64,000 bases of DNA from contig CAKAKS010000038.1 in assembly GCA_916700875.1 (NCBI GenBank), positions 9,589,719 to 9,653,718 of the forward strand. The letters are read 5' to 3'. The translations under genes were made by a program, and so were the position numbers. Shown here piece after piece: positions 60,411-64,000 of the stretch (positions are counted from its first letter, which is position 1; every line of letters starts with the position of its first letter). The notes beneath the pieces are model-generated. The model saw only the letters and a program-made list of their open reading frames with translations, was not told the DNA's origin and ran no database searches. The stretch comes from Sebastes aleutianus (lineage: Eukaryota > Chordata > Actinopteri > Perciformes > Sebastidae).

Positions 60411-60787
60411 TAGGGCTGGGAATTATATCGATATTATATCAATATTATGATATGGGACATATCATATGGAATATTGTCTTAGATTTTGGTCGTATGCCAT
60501 CGTAATATGGCATAAATGTTGTCTTTTCCTGGTTTTAAAGGCTGTATTACAGTAAAGTGATGTAATTTTCTGAACTTACAAGACTGTTCTAGCTGTTCTA
60601 TTATTAGCCTTTACCCGCTCAGTCATTATATCCATATTCTTGATGATTGTTTATCAAAAATCTCATTGTGTAAAATATTTTGTGAAAGCACCAATAGTCA
60701 ACCATACAACATCGTTGCAATATCGATATCGAGCTATTTGGTCAAAAATACCATGATATTTGATTTTCTCCATATCGCCCAGCCCTG
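60411..60787 (+). mobile_element. Complete non-autonomous hAT, 377 bp
   Basis: It starts TAGGGCTGGGAATTATATCG and ends CATATCGCCCAGCCCTG (last base changed from A). Octamers CAATATAT and CAATACAT flank it (seven of eight the same). The interior, with TTTCCTGGTTTTAAAGGCTG, ACAGTAAAGTGATGTAATTT and GTGAAAGCACCAATAGTCAA, is a hAT MITE I recognise from many fish. Confidence 0.9.
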
Positions 60788-60829
60788 CAATACATTGAAT
60801 TGTAACCCCTGTAACATAAAACGTAGCGT

Positions 60830-62220
60830 GTATCCTGATTATTTATGCACATTTCACATGCTTTACTTTCAACTAAGCCATTCATATCTGATGAATGCCA
60901 CAGTGTGCTGTTTTAGCAAACTGTAGTGTATATAAATGATTCATAACTACTGTATAAGCAAGCAGCATTAATTAAAAGAAAAAAGAGACAGTCCTTTCTT
61001 CAAGGACATGCTTTCATCAGAAGTGGCAGAAGAAGTGAAACTTGTCACCGTGCGTGCGCGAGAGACTCCACATTTGTATAAACATGTGTGGGAGCGTGCA
61101 TGGTTGTGTACATATATTGCCCGTGTGTCACATCGGTTCTGAAGCATCAGATTACCCCATCACAGCCTGCTCGTCCAGCGAGGCCATCAGTCCGACACTA
61201 ATCCTCCTTTGATGAGTCGAGCTTCACAGGAAAAGCACTGACATTTCGCACTAAGGCCTTCTCCTTTTCCTCCCGCCACGCACGGACGGACCTCGGCTCC
61301 GGTGAGATGCTCTTTCATCCCGACCTTGGTGAGATGAGGGTCTGGATTCAGATGACTGGTGGATTAGATGGCAGCTCACAGGAGACTGAGAGACTGATGT
61401 CTGGGAGAAAGACTCAGGAGACACGGCCTCAAGAGCAGAGCGATACGCAGCCCGGGTCCGTGGTCGGGGTTAGTTAGTCGACGGAGAACAGCTTTTGGTA
61501 GAAAGGCAACTTGTCACGTAAATTGCTTAGTCTCCAGTCTGTAATCGAAAGGTTTTAGTTTCAATTCCCATAGCAGTCATGTTTTCTGTACATGTCACGA
61601 AGCGTAAACACCGTAAACATACATTATCAGTGTTTTGAATGTTGCTCAAACACAACAAAACAAGACTGTCGCAGGTTGCAGATGTGCTGCTGAGATGCCA
61701 CTTTCCACAATACAGATGGTGTTTTGTGCAAAAAAGAAAATGTATACTTAATCATAACACATAAACTGAGAAAACACTGATAGAAAGTGGTATGCACAGA
61801 TTACACGGACAACAAAATACAATAAAAACAGACAATTCATGTGGAAAAGTGGAAGGTAAGTGCTTAAATAAACAGAACAAATAAAAGCAAGTCCATCATA
61901 TTTATCTAGCGAGTTAGGTTTGCTATTTACAGCACATTAGAGAGAGGCACTTAACATCAACCACTGACAACAACATACTGAAAGATTGTTCACAGAAAAA
62001 ATGTTCAAATTTACAAATGTACTGGAAAGATGTGAAGAAAAAGTGTTTATGATCAGCAAATAAACAGCTAGAAACTCTCCCTGATTATAATTTTAGACTC
62101 TTGGAAGAGTTCTGGTTGAAGCGTTCAGATCAGTGGATTTACTATCTGAAAGAAATCAAATGAATGCAGCTATGGGTTGTAAAACAGAAGTCAAATCTGT
62201 GATTATTTCTCTCACATACT
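60830..62220. other. No gene recognised; possible SINE head at 61520-61590
   Basis: AATTGCTTAGTCTCCAGTC followed by GTTTCAATTCCCA 25-30 bp later weakly resembles the A and B boxes of a tRNA-derived SINE. No body or tail was recognised. Confidence 0.25.
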
Positions 62221-62230
62221 GTAGTATTAT

Positions 62231-62380
62231 CCCATCATTAACTTCCTGTTGAATATGGAGCACAGCACCAGCTCCCAGCGGATGTTAGAGTCGTTTTCAA
62301 AATCCTGCTGATTACTCATAAAGCACCTAATGGCCAATTTCCTGTTTAGATTACTGAGCTTTTACGGTACGTCCCCACTC
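62231..62380 (+). pseudogene. LINE reverse transcriptase, C-terminal scrap
   Basis: In the frame starting 62266 the DNA reads HQLPADVRVVFKILLITHKA, then PNGQFPV, a stop, and ITELLRYVP. The VFKILLxTxKAxxG...ELL pattern is the conserved tail of L2/Rex-like fish LINE open reading frames. Only about 37 codons are left, with one internal stop, and no endonuclease or RT core. Confidence 0.65.
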
Positions 62381-62389
62381 AACACTGTG

Positions 62390-63680
62390 AAATCGTAGCT
62401 CTTCTGAAAAAACAAAACCGTCTCTAGAACTAGACTGCAGATGAAATGCGACCGACAATTTGCTGTTCAATTGTCTGTTATGAATATTGCAAAACTTAAC
62501 ATTAAGTGTTGCCGAGGGAAACCAAATCTGCTCAGCTGATCTTGTTGTTTTGGAATAAATGGGCTCATTGGATGCTAACAGCTTGTTGTTTCTGAATGTT
62601 TCACAATTAGCATTTTGAAGAGAAATAAAAAATACTAACTTTCTCTTTTTGGTTGATTTTTTATCATAATTGTTTCGTCATTGCCATCTAATGTTGTATA
62701 TTCAATTCTACCGTCAAATCAGCCGTCTTCCAGTTTATTTTCAATGCAACTTTGTCAAAAGACAATGTGAACCTTATATTGTGTATCATACAAAATTGTG
62801 CGCTGACTCTTGTTATAACACCTCTAGTAAATTAAATGTGGTTGTGACGTTTGACCTCATCCAAATATTTTTTATCACTTGTCAATTACAAAAAAAAACA
62901 CCAAAATCGAATAAGTTCATCCTTGAGTCCTAGTGGATGATTGTGCCAAATTTGAAGCCAACCTTAGGGGATGGCAAGCAACCGTTACAACCACTATTTA
63001 AATAGGAGCGCCACGTATTTACACTATGCTACCAAGGCCAGCTGCATGATTAAGCACTGAGCTTCTATTCTTCTCTGAGTGCTGCACCTTTAGTGTGTTT
63101 TTCAGGTCGGCGAGGGTTGAAAAATGTTCAACTTTGGGTAAAACGCTGCGCTCGTCACTGTCACTTTTTACCCAGCCGTCCAAACACAATGGAGGAGGGG
63201 CGGGACAAATATCACAAGGACTAACTGTCACATCCTACATGTAGACTACAAGTGTTGATCAACAACAACAATGGAGGAGAATTGAATACACATAGACCAG
63301 CAGGTTCGTCCTCTCTCCCTACGTGCTTCAGCCTTCCCTTCATCCAGAGCAAGTACTCTACCTGGTGCCGTCATTTTTACTCCTGCGGATATTCCGTATC
63401 ATAGCAACCAGACGCAACCTAAGCGTCTCAGCTGAAAAATAACACTGCGCCTCATTGCCCCTCTGTGTTCTGCATTAAACAATAAACGTTAAGTATTTAA
63501 TTAGTTTTAAAACTGTCATCTTTGTCATTTAAAAAGCAACAATATATGTAATAATAGCCTAACAATAAAGCTATAAGTTATATAGCACTGAAATCTGGAT
63601 AAATTAAGTAATTTGCAAAGAAAGGCAATAATATTGCATACCAAGCTGTTGAGACAATCATTATCACCACAGAGCAAATT
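62390..63680. other. No gene or repeat recognised
   Basis: AT-rich. Frames of up to 87 codons are without domains. Confidence 0.35.
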
Positions 63681-63689
63681 CCTTCACCG

Positions 63690-63835
63690 GGACAGCCCTA
63701 CTCTGTTCCTGAGATATCGCGTTCACGATAATAGACCGAACAGATGTGCAGACGGCATACAGACAACCTCAAGAAATAATGCCTCCGGCCACGGCTGTCG
63801 GCGGTGCGGAGGCGTAAAAACCTCAACAACAAAAC
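63690..63835 (+). repeat. Fish repeat fragment ending GCGGAGGCGTAAAAA
   Basis: CTGTTCCTGAGATATCGCG, GTTCACGATAATAGACCG and AATGCCTCCGGCCACGGCTG are words of a widespread fish repeat. The first part is also found, diverged, at 49868-49935. Class unknown. Confidence 0.5.
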
Positions 63836-64000
63836 TATATAAAAAAAAAGAGAAATGAAAAAACATGTCTACAAGAAATGTCATTTTCTGATGGAGCAAT
63901 ACGTCCAGCCTTTAGACTGAGACGTGTAACGCAGACATCTCATGCTGTATTCCCACCAAGTATAACCAGGTAGTCACACTGTGCTAACCACATTACACAA

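Noticed and set aside
61520..61590. tRNA gene
   Set aside because: Only weak A-box and B-box resemblance; no cloverleaf stems can be drawn. At best a SINE head.

Overview
This window looks like vertebrate nuclear DNA, most probably from a percomorph-type teleost fish. There are no tightly packed open reading frames. The longest stop-free frame is about 190 codons and looks like chance. The sequence is AT-rich and full of short non-autonomous DNA transposons of the hAT type (termini beginning TAGGG, degenerate 8-bp target duplications), together with a Tc1/mariner derivative, LINE tails and CA/GT microsatellites. I recognise several of these families as common in teleost genomic sequence. That recognition is from memory and was not checked by a search.

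Layout. 1-2300: a hAT element (845-1521) beside broken pieces of a second hAT family. 2300-4860: no feature seen. 4862-6165: a three-level nest of transposons. 7708-8734: first copy of a roughly 1-kb hAT element whose sister lies at 42935-43966. 9600-18500: scattered repeat fragments, GT microsatellites, a near-perfect 44-bp hairpin (16757-16880) and a TTTA-rich inverted-repeat element (17028-17530). 18500-21000: a tandem 73-81-bp repeat and a transposon relic with a decayed SF2-helicase-like reading frame (20263-20760), whose deleted inverted partner lies at 38772-39275. 22000-36560: a hAT piece rich in ACCGGT-like motifs, a candidate 64-codon exon on the minus strand (25307-25498), a fish repeat at 26560-27125, a hAT inside another repeat (29239-29880), and a long element ending at 36560. 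36570-48290: little apart from a weak first-exon candidate (37364-37545), a duplicated composite segment (40880-41777, partner 54112-55080), two complete hAT elements and a Tc1 remnant (47719-48286). 49578-64000: a MITE split by a recent hAT, more hAT copies, LINE 3' tails and a cluster of nested insertions (59620-60787).

Genes. No complete protein-coding gene, tRNA, rRNA or other RNA gene can be supported. The best coding signal is the minus-strand exon at 25307-25498, which has a good acceptor, a good donor and phase 0 at both ends. The window may therefore lie largely in long introns of a gene on that strand, or in gene-poor intergenic DNA with one chance exon-like segment. I see no novel functional system. 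The main interest is in transposon history: nested insertions, chimeric termini and cores, copies that date one another, and unusual inverted structures.
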